Below, in pieces: positions 56,375 through 64,000 of a DNA stretch of 64,000 bases. How positions within the stretch are numbered: the first letter of the stretch is position 1; each line of letters starts with the position of its first letter. A program made the position numbers and the translations under genes. The notes beneath the pieces were generated by a model that saw only the letters and a program-made list of their open reading frames with translations, was not told the origin of the DNA and did no database searches. The stretch comes from Streptococcus oralis. Lineage in GTDB: Bacteria > Bacillota > Bacilli > Lactobacillales > Streptococcaceae. The stretch lies in NCBI RefSeq assembly GCF_002386345.1, contig NZ_CP023507.1, forward strand, positions 1,798,001-1,862,000. The letters run 5' to 3'.

Positions 56375-58927
56375 ATGAAATCATTTTTTAAAACATATTG
56401 GACCTATTTTGTTTCTTTCATCATTCCTTTAGTAATTATGACTGGAGTATACCTCACTCAAGGTATCTACTGGAATAGTGATACATCTCCACTATTAGGA
56501 GATGGTTTCCATCAATACGTTATTTTTGATGTGGCTTTACGAAATATTTTACATGGAAATGGTAGTTTGTTTTACACCTTTACAAGTGGCCTCGGACTGA
56601 ATTTCTATGCTCTATCTAGTTATTACTTGGGTAGTTTTCTCTCACCTCTGGTTTACTTTTTTAATCTGTCGAATATGCCAGATGCTGTTTATCTGACCAC
56701 TCTCTTAAAATTTGGATTGATTGGTCTGTCAACCTTCTTTAGTTTGACTAGATTATTTAAAGATATCCCAAAATTTTTAAAACTTGCCTTATCTACTTCC
56801 TATGCTCTAATGAGCTTTACCGTTAGTCAGTTAGAGATAAAAACCTGGCTAGATGTTTTTATCTTGATTCCTTTAATTATAACTGGTTTATACCTACTTA
56901 TAACACAAAAGAAGCGCCTACTATACTTTACAAGTTTGTCAATCTTATTTATTCAAAATTATTATTTTGGGTATATGACAGTATTGTTTCTTATTTTCTG
57001 GTATCTCTGCCAAATTTCTTGGGACTTTAAAACTCGAAAATCATCTTTTCTTGATTTTGTTGTTACCTCCTTTTTAGCTGGAATGACTAGTTTGATTATG
57101 ACTCTTCCTACACTGTTTGATTTACAAACTCACGGTGAGAAGTTGACTACCATCACAAAATTAAAGACAGATAGTAGCTGGTATCTGGATATTTTCGCAA
57201 AACAATTCATTGGATCTTTTGATACAACTAAGTATGGATCTATACCAATGATTTTTGTTGGATTGCTTCCCTTTATTTTAACCATTCTATTTTTCACAAT
57301 AAAATCCATAAAGTTTCACGTGAAACTTACCTATGCATTTTTCTTTACTTTTTTAATAACAAGCTTTTACATAGAAGCACTTGATTTATTTTGGCAAGGG
57401 ATGCATACTCCAAATATGTTTTTGCATCGCTATGCTTGGATTTTTTCCACTCTGTTAATTTATACTGCAGCAGAAGTCTTAAATCGTCTGAAAGAACTGA
57501 AGCTATGGAATCTATTTGTCTCACTTTTTCTTGTACTAACAGGATTTTTGGCTACTGTCTATTTTAAATCACACTATTCTTTTCTAACAGATTTGAATAT
57601 CCTACTCACTCTTGAATTTCTACTAGTTTATGCTCTTTTACTTCTTGCAGTCATTAGAAAATTTATCTCTATAAATCTATTTGCAATTCTTTTGTCTTTA
57701 TTTATAACAGTTGAGATAAGCTTAAATGCTTCATCTCAAATGGAAGGAATAGCTAAAGAATGGGCCTTTGCTTCTCGTAGTGCCTATAATAGAGATATCA
57801 CCGCTATGGAATCCATTCTAAACCAAATTGACAATCCATTTACACGTACTGAAAAACTGCAAATTCAGACCGGAAATGACAGTATGAAATTTAACTACAA
57901 TGGAATCTCTCAATTTTCGTCTGTACGAAATCGTTCAGCTAGCACTAGTTTGGATAAACTGGGATTCAAATCCTCTGGAACCAACCTCAATCTCCGTTAT
58001 GCAAATAACAGTCTTTTAGCAGACAGTTTATTTGGAATCCAATACAATATTTCTGAAACTTCACTTGATAAGTATGGCTTTCAAGAGATTTATCAAAAGG
58101 ATCATTTAACCTTATATAAAAATCAACTCTCTTTACCCATTGCCTTTGCCACTCAATCTATTTACACAGATGTAAACTTTAACAATCACACTCTAGATAA
58201 TCAGGCTTTATTTATAAACCAGCTTGCTAATCTCAACTTAGATTACTTCTCCCAAATAGCATATGATAAAACAGATACTTCAGATGGTTTAACGAGCATC
58301 ACAGGTTCTGCTAATGAAGATGCAAAGATTGATTATCAAATTGAGGTTCCTCAAAATAGTCAAGTCTATCTCTCTTTTTCAAATCTTCATTTTACAAACG
58401 ATAAGCAAAAGAAAGTTGACATCATTGTCAATGGAGAAAAGAAGACTTTTACAACTGACAATGCATTTAATTTCTTTAATTTGGGTTATACTGAAGAACA
58501 AAAAACTTTCAATATCAGTGTTAGTTTCCCTGGAAATTCTCAGGTGTCATTTGAATCTCCAACCTTCTATCGTTTAGATACTCAGGCCCTAACTGAAGCA
58601 ATCCAAAAGATTAAAGAACAACCTGTAGAAGTATACACCTCTAAAAATAAAGTCTTTGCTACATATGAAGTAAAACAAGATACCTCTATTTTCTTCACTA
58701 TTCCTTATGACAAAGGTTGGTCTGCATACCAGGATGGGAAAAAACTTGAAATCAAGCAGGCTCAAACTGGTTTTATGAAAGTTGATGTTCCAAAAGGAAA
58801 AGGCACCATTACACTTTCCTTTATCCCCAATGGTTTTGTTATTGGAGCAGCCTGCTCACTAACTGCCCTTCTTCTTTTTGGGATCTATAATCACAGACGA
58901 AATTTATCTAAGACAGAAAAAGATTGA
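56375..58927 (+). CDS. YfhO-family membrane protein
   Basis: A large membrane protein (850 residues) of the YfhO/GtrB-associated family, which in Firmicutes takes part in transferring sugars to teichoic acids. About a dozen hydrophobic helices fill residues 1-440 (early marker YWNSDTSPLLGDGFHQYV), followed by an extracellular domain and a final helix near 825-845. It starts 20 bases after the terminator of the ABC-F gene with GAGG before its ATG. The exact sugar and acceptor are not predictable here. Confidence 0.85.
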   Translation: MKSFFKTYWTYFVSFIIPLVIMTGVYLTQGIYWNSDTSPLLGDGFHQYVIFDVALRNILHGNGSLFYTFTSGLGLNFYALSSYYLGSFLSPLVYFFNLSNMPDAVYLTTLLKFGLIGLSTFFSLTRLFKDIPKFLKLALSTSYALMSFTVSQLEIKTWLDVFILIPLIITGLYLLITQKKRLLYFTSLSILFIQNYYFGYMTVLFLIFWYLCQISWDFKTRKSSFLDFVVTSFLAGMTSLIMTLPTLFDLQTHGEKLTTITKLKTDSSWYLDIFAKQFIGSFDTTKYGSIPMIFVGLLPFILTILFFTIKSIKFHVKLTYAFFFTFLITSFYIEALDLFWQGMHTPNMFLHRYAWIFSTLLIYTAAEVLNRLKELKLWNLFVSLFLVLTGFLATVYFKSHYSFLTDLNILLTLEFLLVYALLLLAVIRKFISINLFAILLSLFITVEISLNASSQMEGIAKEWAFASRSAYNRDITAMESILNQIDNPFTRTEKLQIQTGNDSMKFNYNGISQFSSVRNRSASTSLDKLGFKSSGTNLNLRYANNSLLADSLFGIQYNISETSLDKYGFQEIYQKDHLTLYKNQLSLPIAFATQSIYTDVNFNNHTLDNQALFINQLANLNLDYFSQIAYDKTDTSDGLTSITGSANEDAKIDYQIEVPQNSQVYLSFSNLHFTNDKQKKVDIIVNGEKKTFTTDNAFNFFNLGYTEEQKTFNISVSFPGNSQVSFESPTFYRLDTQALTEAIQKIKEQPVEVYTSKNKVFATYEVKQDTSIFFTIPYDKGWSAYQDGKKLEIKQAQTGFMKVDVPKGKGTITLSFIPNGFVIGAACSLTALLLFGIYNHRRNLSKTEKD

Positions 58928-58948
58928 CCAATTCCTTGGTCAATCTTT

Positions 58949-61603
58949 TTAATCTTCTTCCATTTTCTTAGGTTGATAAGCTAGCATACCTAAAGCAGTA
59001 AAGAAAGCTAGTGTTATAATAAGGAAAATCACTTGGTGATGAATATTTCCTGCCATAGAGATTGTTTGTCGTAAACCTGATACAGAGTAACTCATTGGTA
59101 ACCAAGGATTGACACCCTTAAAGAAATCATTTGTCAAAGCAAGTGGATAGGTCCCTGCACTTGATGCTAACTGTAATAAAAGTAAAATAAGAGAGAAGAA
59201 AGCTCCTATACGACTATTCCAAGTTGTTAAAGCTGTCACCATAGACATGAAAGCTAAACTTGTGATTATAATTAGAATCAAGGTCCTCATCTCATGGTTC
59301 GCAGTCAATCCAATAAGATGGACACCTCCATAAACTAAAACACCTGCTAAGACAGCTATAATCCCATTTATTTCAGAGCGAGACTTCAACCAAGCCCAAC
59401 GGCTCTCTGGATGACGTCCAGAAGGCAACTTAGCAAAAATCATATTGGTAGATATAGCAGCAACAAAAAGAGCAACTGATATCATATAAGGAGCCATGGC
59501 AATCCCATTCACAGGAACTTGGTCATTGTCTGTTTTTGAGAGAACTAGAGGTTCAGATAATGTTTCTGCATTTTTAGATTCTGTCGAAGCTGATTTGAGT
59601 TGATTATTAGCATTGCCTAATCCTTGTCCTAATGAATCAACTCCTGTTTGTAAATCTTCAAGACTAGAGGTTAAAGTTGTTCCACCATCTGCTAGTTTTC
59701 CAGCACCATCTGCAATCTTCATAGCGCCACTTCCTAGTTGAGATGCTGCAGAAAGTAACTGTGTTGATTTATCTGTTAATTGACCAGAGCCAAATTGTAA
59801 TGTAGTAATACCTGCTATCAGCTCTGGACTCTTATTATTCAATTGAGCAGAACCAGATGACAAACTTTCTATACCTGATACTAATTCTGGAGCTTTTCCA
59901 GCTAACGCATCTACTCCAGCTGTCAAGGTTGATGTGTTTTCTGTCAACTTACTTGATCCAGAAACTAATTGATCTAGACTAGTTGTTAAACTTGCATTCT
60001 TTTCACTTAGTTGATTAGCACCTATAGAAATAGTATCCAATCCTTTAGTATAGTTTACAACTCCTTTTTCAATTGACTGACTTCCAGGAACTAACTGATT
60101 ATTTACAGAAGTTTGTAATGTTGTAAATCCATTTGACAAGGTTGTCAAGGAGCTAGATGCTGCAGGTAAGAGTTGATTTGCTTTCGTCTGCACATCAGAT
60201 AGATTAGATACTTGTTGTTCTGAATTCTCTATACTTTCTTTTAATCCCCCTACTGTCGTTAAAATTGTTTTTGCTGACTCAATAGTAGAATTAGAATTTT
60301 TAGAAATAGCTTCTGTCAGTTCTTTCTTTTGTTCCTCTGTAAGAGATTGATAAGTAGCTGTTGATTGAAGGTTAGCAATAGTTTTCTCTTGTTCTGTCTG
60401 ACTTTTAGTCACAATATCCTGTGCAAGAGTTGTTAGATTTGGCAAAGCTTCTGAAAATTTACTTTTCAGTTGAGTGTCATCTGATATTGTAAGAGCTTGT
60501 AGTGTTTTATTTAGTTCTCCTAAGCTTGTTGCCAATTGCGCTATTTCTTTATTTTGTTGAGATGAGGACTCTAATTGACTTGAAATTTCTTTAATACCAG
60601 TATTTAATTGTTCCATTCCATCTCTTAGTGTATCTGATTGATTGGATAATTGACTTGTTCCGTTAGAAAGTTCTTTCACACTACTTGTATAAGCATTTAC
60701 ACCAACTGAAAATTGATTGAGACCTGTATCCAATTGTGAAACCCCACTTGTGTAGGACTTTATACCTGTATTTAGCTGATTTACACCTGTCACCAACTCA
60801 GGAGTTTTTGAAACTAATTGATCAAGTCCAGTGTCAACCTGTGAGACAGCATTTGTATAACTTTGTAAACCACTATTAAAAGTTCCTAAACCAATATGTA
60901 ATTGCTCTATAGCAGACACATAGCTAGATAAGCCTTTTGTAAATTGATCCGCTCCATTTGAAAAAGTTACAGTTGAATTAGCTAGAGTATTAAGATTTGT
61001 TGTCAACGTTTGACTTCCCGTCACCAACTGATCGGCTCCATTAGCTAATTGTTCACTTCCATCAGCTGCCTTGTTTATCCCAGACTTCAAATCATTCATT
61101 TTTTGAAATAAAGCCTTAGTGTATGTTTCAGTAATATTAGTAGAGACAGTTTGTTTTAATTGTGTCATTGCAGAATCGCTCATCTTACTTGCAATAAAGC
61201 TATGCCCACTTGACGTCTGATAATCAATCTGCATTTGTTCAGGATGATTTGTTAGAATAGAAGTAGCCTTTTCAGATAAGTCACTTGGTAAAGTTACTAC
61301 CATGTAGTAGTCACCATCTTCTAGACCTTTTTCCCCTTCCTCTTCATTAACAAAATGAAAATCTAAAGTCTTATTTTCTTTTAAATTAGACACCATGTCT
61401 TCACCTATTGTCATTGTCTGTCCATTATAAGAAGCTTCCTTATCTTTATTGACAATTGCAACAGGTAGCTCTGATAATTTCCCATAAGGATCCCACATGG
61501 ATGATAAAAATATAATGTTGTATAAAGCTGGAATGAGAGAAATCCCTATCATTACAATGATAAAGGTCGGTTTTTTAAATATTGCTTTCCATTCTTTAAA
61601 CAT
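58949..61603 (-). CDS. YhgE/Pip-type membrane protein with long repeat region
   Basis: An 884-residue protein of the YhgE/Pip family, which includes the phage infection protein and type VII/ESX-linked proteins. It has an N-terminal helix (about 10-35), a large extracellular region from 140 to 650 with many TG/SG-rich repeats (for example LNTGIKSYTSGVSQLDTGLNQ, split as LNTGIKSYTSG and VSQLDTGLNQ), and about five C-terminal membrane helices. The start is at 61603 with GGAGG; the ATG at 61624 lacks an RBS. It is divergent from a TetR gene, and operator-like repeats lie between them. Confidence 0.85.
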   Translation of the reverse strand: MFKEWKAIFKKPTFIIVMIGISLIPALYNIIFLSSMWDPYGKLSELPVAIVNKDKEASYNGQTMTIGEDMVSNLKENKTLDFHFVNEEEGEKGLEDGDYYMVVTLPSDLSEKATSILTNHPEQMQIDYQTSSGHSFIASKMSDSAMTQLKQTVSTNITETYTKALFQKMNDLKSGINKAADGSEQLANGADQLVTGSQTLTTNLNTLANSTVTFSNGADQFTKGLSSYVSAIEQLHIGLGTFNSGLQSYTNAVSQVDTGLDQLVSKTPELVTGVNQLNTGIKSYTSGVSQLDTGLNQFSVGVNAYTSSVKELSNGTSQLSNQSDTLRDGMEQLNTGIKEISSQLESSSQQNKEIAQLATSLGELNKTLQALTISDDTQLKSKFSEALPNLTTLAQDIVTKSQTEQEKTIANLQSTATYQSLTEEQKKELTEAISKNSNSTIESAKTILTTVGGLKESIENSEQQVSNLSDVQTKANQLLPAASSSLTTLSNGFTTLQTSVNNQLVPGSQSIEKGVVNYTKGLDTISIGANQLSEKNASLTTSLDQLVSGSSKLTENTSTLTAGVDALAGKAPELVSGIESLSSGSAQLNNKSPELIAGITTLQFGSGQLTDKSTQLLSAASQLGSGAMKIADGAGKLADGGTTLTSSLEDLQTGVDSLGQGLGNANNQLKSASTESKNAETLSEPLVLSKTDNDQVPVNGIAMAPYMISVALFVAAISTNMIFAKLPSGRHPESRWAWLKSRSEINGIIAVLAGVLVYGGVHLIGLTANHEMRTLILIIITSLAFMSMVTALTTWNSRIGAFFSLILLLLQLASSAGTYPLALTNDFFKGVNPWLPMSYSVSGLRQTISMAGNIHHQVIFLIITLAFFTALGMLAYQPKKMEED

Positions 61604-61618
61604 ATTTCCTCCTTTTTT

Positions 61619-61634
61619 AAACATATTGTCTAAA
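61619..61634. promoter_or_regulatory. TetR operator candidate, site 1
   Basis: Minus strand TTTAGACAATATGTTT shares its first half (TTTAGACA) with site 2 and lies just after a possible start of the YhgE-type gene (TTGTAA, 16 bases, TATAAT at 61650-61655 on the minus strand). Confidence 0.5.
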
Positions 61635-61692
61635 TTTTTGATATAATAGATTATACATCAAAAAATCCAAATTACAAGGTAAAAAATACTTT

Positions 61693-61710
61693 TTTAGACA
61701 CATAGTCTAT
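61693..61710. promoter_or_regulatory. TetR operator candidate, site 2
   Basis: TTTAGACACATAGTCTAT: TAGAC and GTCTA are inverted arms around ACATA, 22 bases before the TetR ATG. Confidence 0.55.
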
Positions 61711-61731
61711 TTTTGTTTACAAGGAGAAATT

Positions 61732-62274
61732 ATGAAAGAAAGTAACAAACGTTTAAAAACAAAACGAATTATCGAAAATGCCATGGTTCAATTATTGATG
61801 GACCAGCCCTTTGATCAAATTTCTACTGTCAAATTAGCAGAAAAAGCCGGAATTAGTCGTTCTAGCTTCTACACTCACTACAAAGATAAGTATGATATGA
61901 TTGAACACTATCAAAGTAAGTTATTTCATACATTTGAATATATCTTCCAAAAACATGTTCATCATAAAAGAGATGCTATTCTAGAAGTATTTGAATATCT
62001 AGAATCAGAACCACTTCTGGCTGCTCTTCTTTCTGAAAATGGAACCAAAGAAATCCAAAATTTTTTGAGAAATAAACTGCATATTATGCTTAGTACTGAT
62101 CTTCAGAAACGTTTTATGCAACTACAACTAAATTCAATTGAGTTAGAATATAGCAGTATTTATCTAACAAATGCCCTATTTGGTGTTTGTCAGACTTGGA
62201 TTGCTCATGGGAAAAAAGAAAGTCCGCAAGAAATGACAGACTTCCTTATGAAAATGTTAGGTGATACAAACTAA
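61732..62274 (+). CDS. TetR-family regulator of the YhgE-type gene
   Basis: A 180-residue TetR/AcrR-family repressor. The N-terminal helix-turn-helix is clear (VKLAEKAGISRSSFYTHYKDKYDMI, given as VKLAEKAGISRSSFYTHY) and the C-terminal ligand-binding part is typical of the TetR_C_33-like class. It is divergently transcribed from the YhgE-type gene with two operator-like repeats between them, so it probably controls that gene and itself. AAGGAG precedes the ATG; a strong terminator follows. Confidence 0.9.
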   Translation: MKESNKRLKTKRIIENAMVQLLMDQPFDQISTVKLAEKAGISRSSFYTHYKDKYDMIEHYQSKLFHTFEYIFQKHVHHKRDAILEVFEYLESEPLLAALLSENGTKEIQNFLRNKLHIMLSTDLQKRFMQLQLNSIELEYSSIYLTNALFGVCQTWIAHGKKESPQEMTDFLMKMLGDTN

Positions 62275-62278
62275 GAAT

Positions 62279-62307
62279 AAAAAGAACACCAGATGGTGTT
62301 CTTTTTA
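62279..62307 (+). terminator. Terminator of the TetR gene
   Basis: AAAAAGAACACC-AGAT-GGTGTTCTTTTT with T-tail, six bases after the stop. Confidence 0.9.
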
Positions 62308-62312
62308 TCTAA

Positions 62313-62386
62313 CTCCGCCAGTAGGACTCGAACCTACGACATCATGATTAACAGTCATGCGCTACTACCAACTGAGCTATGGCGGA
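62313..62386 (-). tRNA. tRNA-Asn (GTT)
   Basis: 74 bases on the minus strand. Acceptor TCCGCCA / TGGCGGA with discriminator G, D-loop AGCTCAGTTGGTAG, anticodon loop CTGTTAA with anticodon GTT, and T-loop GGTTCGAGTCC. No CCA is encoded. Confidence 0.96.
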
Positions 62387-62391
62387 TAAAA

Positions 62392-62463
62392 TAGTCCGTA
62401 CGGGATTCGAACCCGTGTTACCGCCGTGAAAAGGCGGTGTCTTAACCCCTTGACCAACGGACC
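62392..62463 (-). tRNA. tRNA-Glu (TTC)
   Basis: 72 bases on the minus strand. Acceptor GGTCCGT / ACGGACT, anticodon loop CTTTTCA with anticodon TTC, T-loop GGTTCGAATCC. It lies five bases upstream of tRNA-Asn in the direction of transcription and directly downstream of comE. Confidence 0.96.
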
Positions 62464-62514
62464 ATCTATCTGTAGCAGATATAACCATTATATCAATTTC
62501 TTACTTATTGTCAA

Positions 62515-63267
62515 TCACTTTTTAGATTTTTTCTCTAGAATATCTTTTAGTTTACGAACTTTCAAACGGGTAATAGGACAACGATGATCTTCATAAAAGA
62601 CAACTTCTAAATTTTTTCGATCAATTTCTCTCACATTTCCTACATTGACAAGGAAAGATTTATGGGAGCAATAAAATCGCTGGGTATGTTTGTCCTTCTC
62701 CTGAATATCTGTCATAGTTCCATAAAACTCTTTGGCAAAATTCTTACCAATAATTCGCAATTTATGAGAAACACCTGTTGTTTCGATATACAGAATATCA
62801 TGGTAAGGAATTTTCAAATCATTTCCCTTATAGTTGTAATCAAAATAGTCTACAACATCTTCGTTTTCAAGCAGCATGCTCTTAGTGTAAAAAATACTCT
62901 GCTCGATACGTTTTTTGAACAATTCATCATTGATGTCCTTATCTACAAAATCTAAAGCTGATACCTGATACTTATAAGTTAAAGTAGCGAATTCAGATCG
63001 ACTGGTAATAAAGACAATAATAGCATAAGGATTGTGATGACGAATAAACTGAGCCACTTCAAATCCCTTTTTCTCAATTCCATAAATATCGATATCTAGG
63101 AAATAAAGCTGGTTTACTTCATCATTTTCGATATATTCCTTAAACTCACGAACTTTTCCTGTTGTCTTATATGAAATAGGAATATTCGATTCCTCAGAGA
63201 TTTCATTCAATATTCTCTCTAGTCTCACTTGATGCTCAATAACATCTTCTAAAATTAATACTTTCAT
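62515..63267 (-). CDS. comE: Competence response regulator ComE
   Basis: Response regulator of the ComCDE quorum system; phosphorylated by ComD, it turns on comX and other early genes. The 250 residues contain a receiver domain with the phospho-acceptor Asp58 (LYFLDIDIYG) and a C-terminal LytTR DNA-binding domain (from about 140; FYCSHKSFLVNVGNV and PITRLKVRKLKDIL). Its ATG overlaps the comD stop region (ATGA), so the pair is co-transcribed. The Asp position agrees with pneumococcal ComE. Confidence 0.95.
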   Translation of the reverse strand: MKVLILEDVIEHQVRLERILNEISEESNIPISYKTTGKVREFKEYIENDEVNQLYFLDIDIYGIEKKGFEVAQFIRHHNPYAIIVFITSRSEFATLTYKYQVSALDFVDKDINDELFKKRIEQSIFYTKSMLLENEDVVDYFDYNYKGNDLKIPYHDILYIETTGVSHKLRIIGKNFAKEFYGTMTDIQEKDKHTQRFYCSHKSFLVNVGNVREIDRKNLEVVFYEDHRCPITRLKVRKLKDILEKKSKK

Positions 63268-64000
63268 TCGAATTCCCTCTTAAATCTAATAATTTGTCTA
63301 AATGTGTTGTCTTCCATCTCTGTTTCTAAGATAATGTTGTCATACTTATCTAAAATCTCTTTGACATTATTAAGTCCTAGACCTCTATTTCTTCCCTTGG
63401 TAGAGAAACCTAAGGCAAATAGATCCTCTGAAGGCGTCATAGTGATTTTGCATGAATTTTGGATAACTATAACTGTTTCAAAATCCATTTTAATGACTGC
63501 AACTTCCATTTGTTTCAAATAACTATCTGCAGCACCTTCAACGGCATTGTTTAGTAAAATGCTCATGATACGAACAAGATCAAGTAAATCTATTGACAGT
63601 CTAGTAATGATATCCTTTACTTCCAATGTAAACTCTACATCATTTTTTCGTGCATAGACAATCGATTGAGCAATTAAACTTCGTAAAGCAGAATCTTCTA
63701 TATTATTTAAATCAAAGTAAGTATATTTTTCTGACCTCAATTTCTGATTTGCTTTTACTAGGACTTCATTGTAAACCCTGTTAATTTCTTGTAAATCTCC
63801 ACTGTCAATCGCCATTTGCATGCTGACAAGCATTCCTGCATAATCATGACGAAAACCTCGAATTTCATTATACAACTCCACAATTTCATCAGTATAAGTC
63901 TGTAAATGTTTTTGTTCAAATTTCTTTTGTTTTAGAGCAATCTCTTTTTCAATTTGAATCTTGTGAGAATTCATTGCAAAGAAAATCAATAACAAGCAAA
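63264..64000 (-). CDS. comD: Competence histidine kinase ComD, C-terminal part (cut by window edge)
   Basis: Sensor kinase for competence-stimulating peptide. Only the last 245 residues are visible; the start lies past the right edge. The visible part holds the dimerisation/phosphoacceptor segment with His in GFRHDYAGMLVSM, the N-box (SILLNNAVEGA) and the glycine box (GRNRGLGLNNVKEI), in the HPK10 style lacking a classical D-box. The membrane sensor domain and comC are outside the window. Confidence 0.93.
   Translation of the reverse strand, partial: CLLLIFFAMNSHKIQIEKEIALKQKKFEQKHLQTYTDEIVELYNEIRGFRHDYAGMLVSMQMAIDSGDLQEINRVYNEVLVKANQKLRSEKYTYFDLNNIEDSALRSLIAQSIVYARKNDVEFTLEVKDIITRLSIDLLDLVRIMSILLNNAVEGAADSYLKQMEVAVIKMDFETVIVIQNSCKITMTPSEDLFALGFSTKGRNRGLGLNNVKEILDKYDNIILETEMEDNTFRQIIRFKREFE

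Overview
The window is a chromosomal segment from a low-GC Gram-positive coccus, most likely a mitis-group Streptococcus (S. mitis, S. oralis or S. pneumoniae relative). The evidence is the set of recognisable genes: comD/comE, comFA/comFC with a perfect cin-box (TACGAATA), a CbpD-type CHAP amidase with choline-binding repeats, pcsB, gdpP, a CtsR-controlled ctsR-clpC operon and ECF transporter genes. The right end (comE, comD, tRNA-Glu, tRNA-Asn, recF, guaB, trpS) resembles the origin-proximal end of pneumococcal chromosomes. The family calls rest on reading the proteins, because no database search was possible.

Layout. 1-1.9 kb: glycerol catabolism (glpO cut by the window edge, glpK) with a cre site. 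2-3.5 kb: Mga/AtxA-like regulator. 3.6-5.5 kb: hslO-dusB. 5.5-9.5 kb: a lipoprotein, a small membrane protein, and an NAD-precursor salvage operon (nadR, pnuC and an NrtR-like Nudix regulator). 9.5-12.5 kb: ctsR-clpC. 12.5-15.5 kb: a TPP-riboswitch-controlled thiamine-precursor ABC operon. 15.6-18.3 kb: polA. 18.4-19.5 kb: cbpD. 19.5-23.7 kb: gdpP-rplI-dnaB-veg. 23.8-34 kb: an accessory acyl-CoA cluster. 34-36.7 kb: raiA and comFA-comFC. 36.7-38.9 kb: yigZ, a PH-domain gene, cysK. 39-41 kb: rpsB-tsf. 41-50 kb: pcsB, mreCD, ecfA1-A2-T, pgsA, a RodZ-like gene and an M16 peptidase pair. 50-64 kb: the S4-domain gene with recF, guaB, trpS, an ABC-F gene, a YfhO-like membrane protein, a YhgE/Pip protein with its divergent TetR regulator, two tRNAs and comE/comD.

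The most unusual part is 23.8-34 kb. Ten genes, all on the minus strand, encode a complete set of four-carbon beta-oxidation-type enzymes: acyl-CoA dehydrogenase, 3-hydroxyacyl-CoA dehydrogenase, thiolase, crotonase and a two-subunit CoA-transferase. With them are a LysR regulator, a second acyl-CoA dehydrogenase-like protein without the usual catalytic glutamate, an MBL-fold hydrolase and a FabK-like flavoprotein. The two main enzyme operons share one bipartite motif, CTATAA-N7-TTATAG-N15-TTAAGTAGAC, with identical spacing, placed against the -35 of each promoter. Each of the three transcription units also carries a cre or cre-like site. The sequence therefore supports a regulon run by the local LysR protein and by CcpA. 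No ETF genes are visible, so the electron acceptor of the dehydrogenases is an open question, and so is the direction of the pathway (short-chain acid use or butyrate formation).

Most other genes are ordinary housekeeping genes packed in short operons with overlapping stops and starts and clear hairpin terminators. No insertion sequence, prophage, CRISPR array or BOX-like repeat was recognised.
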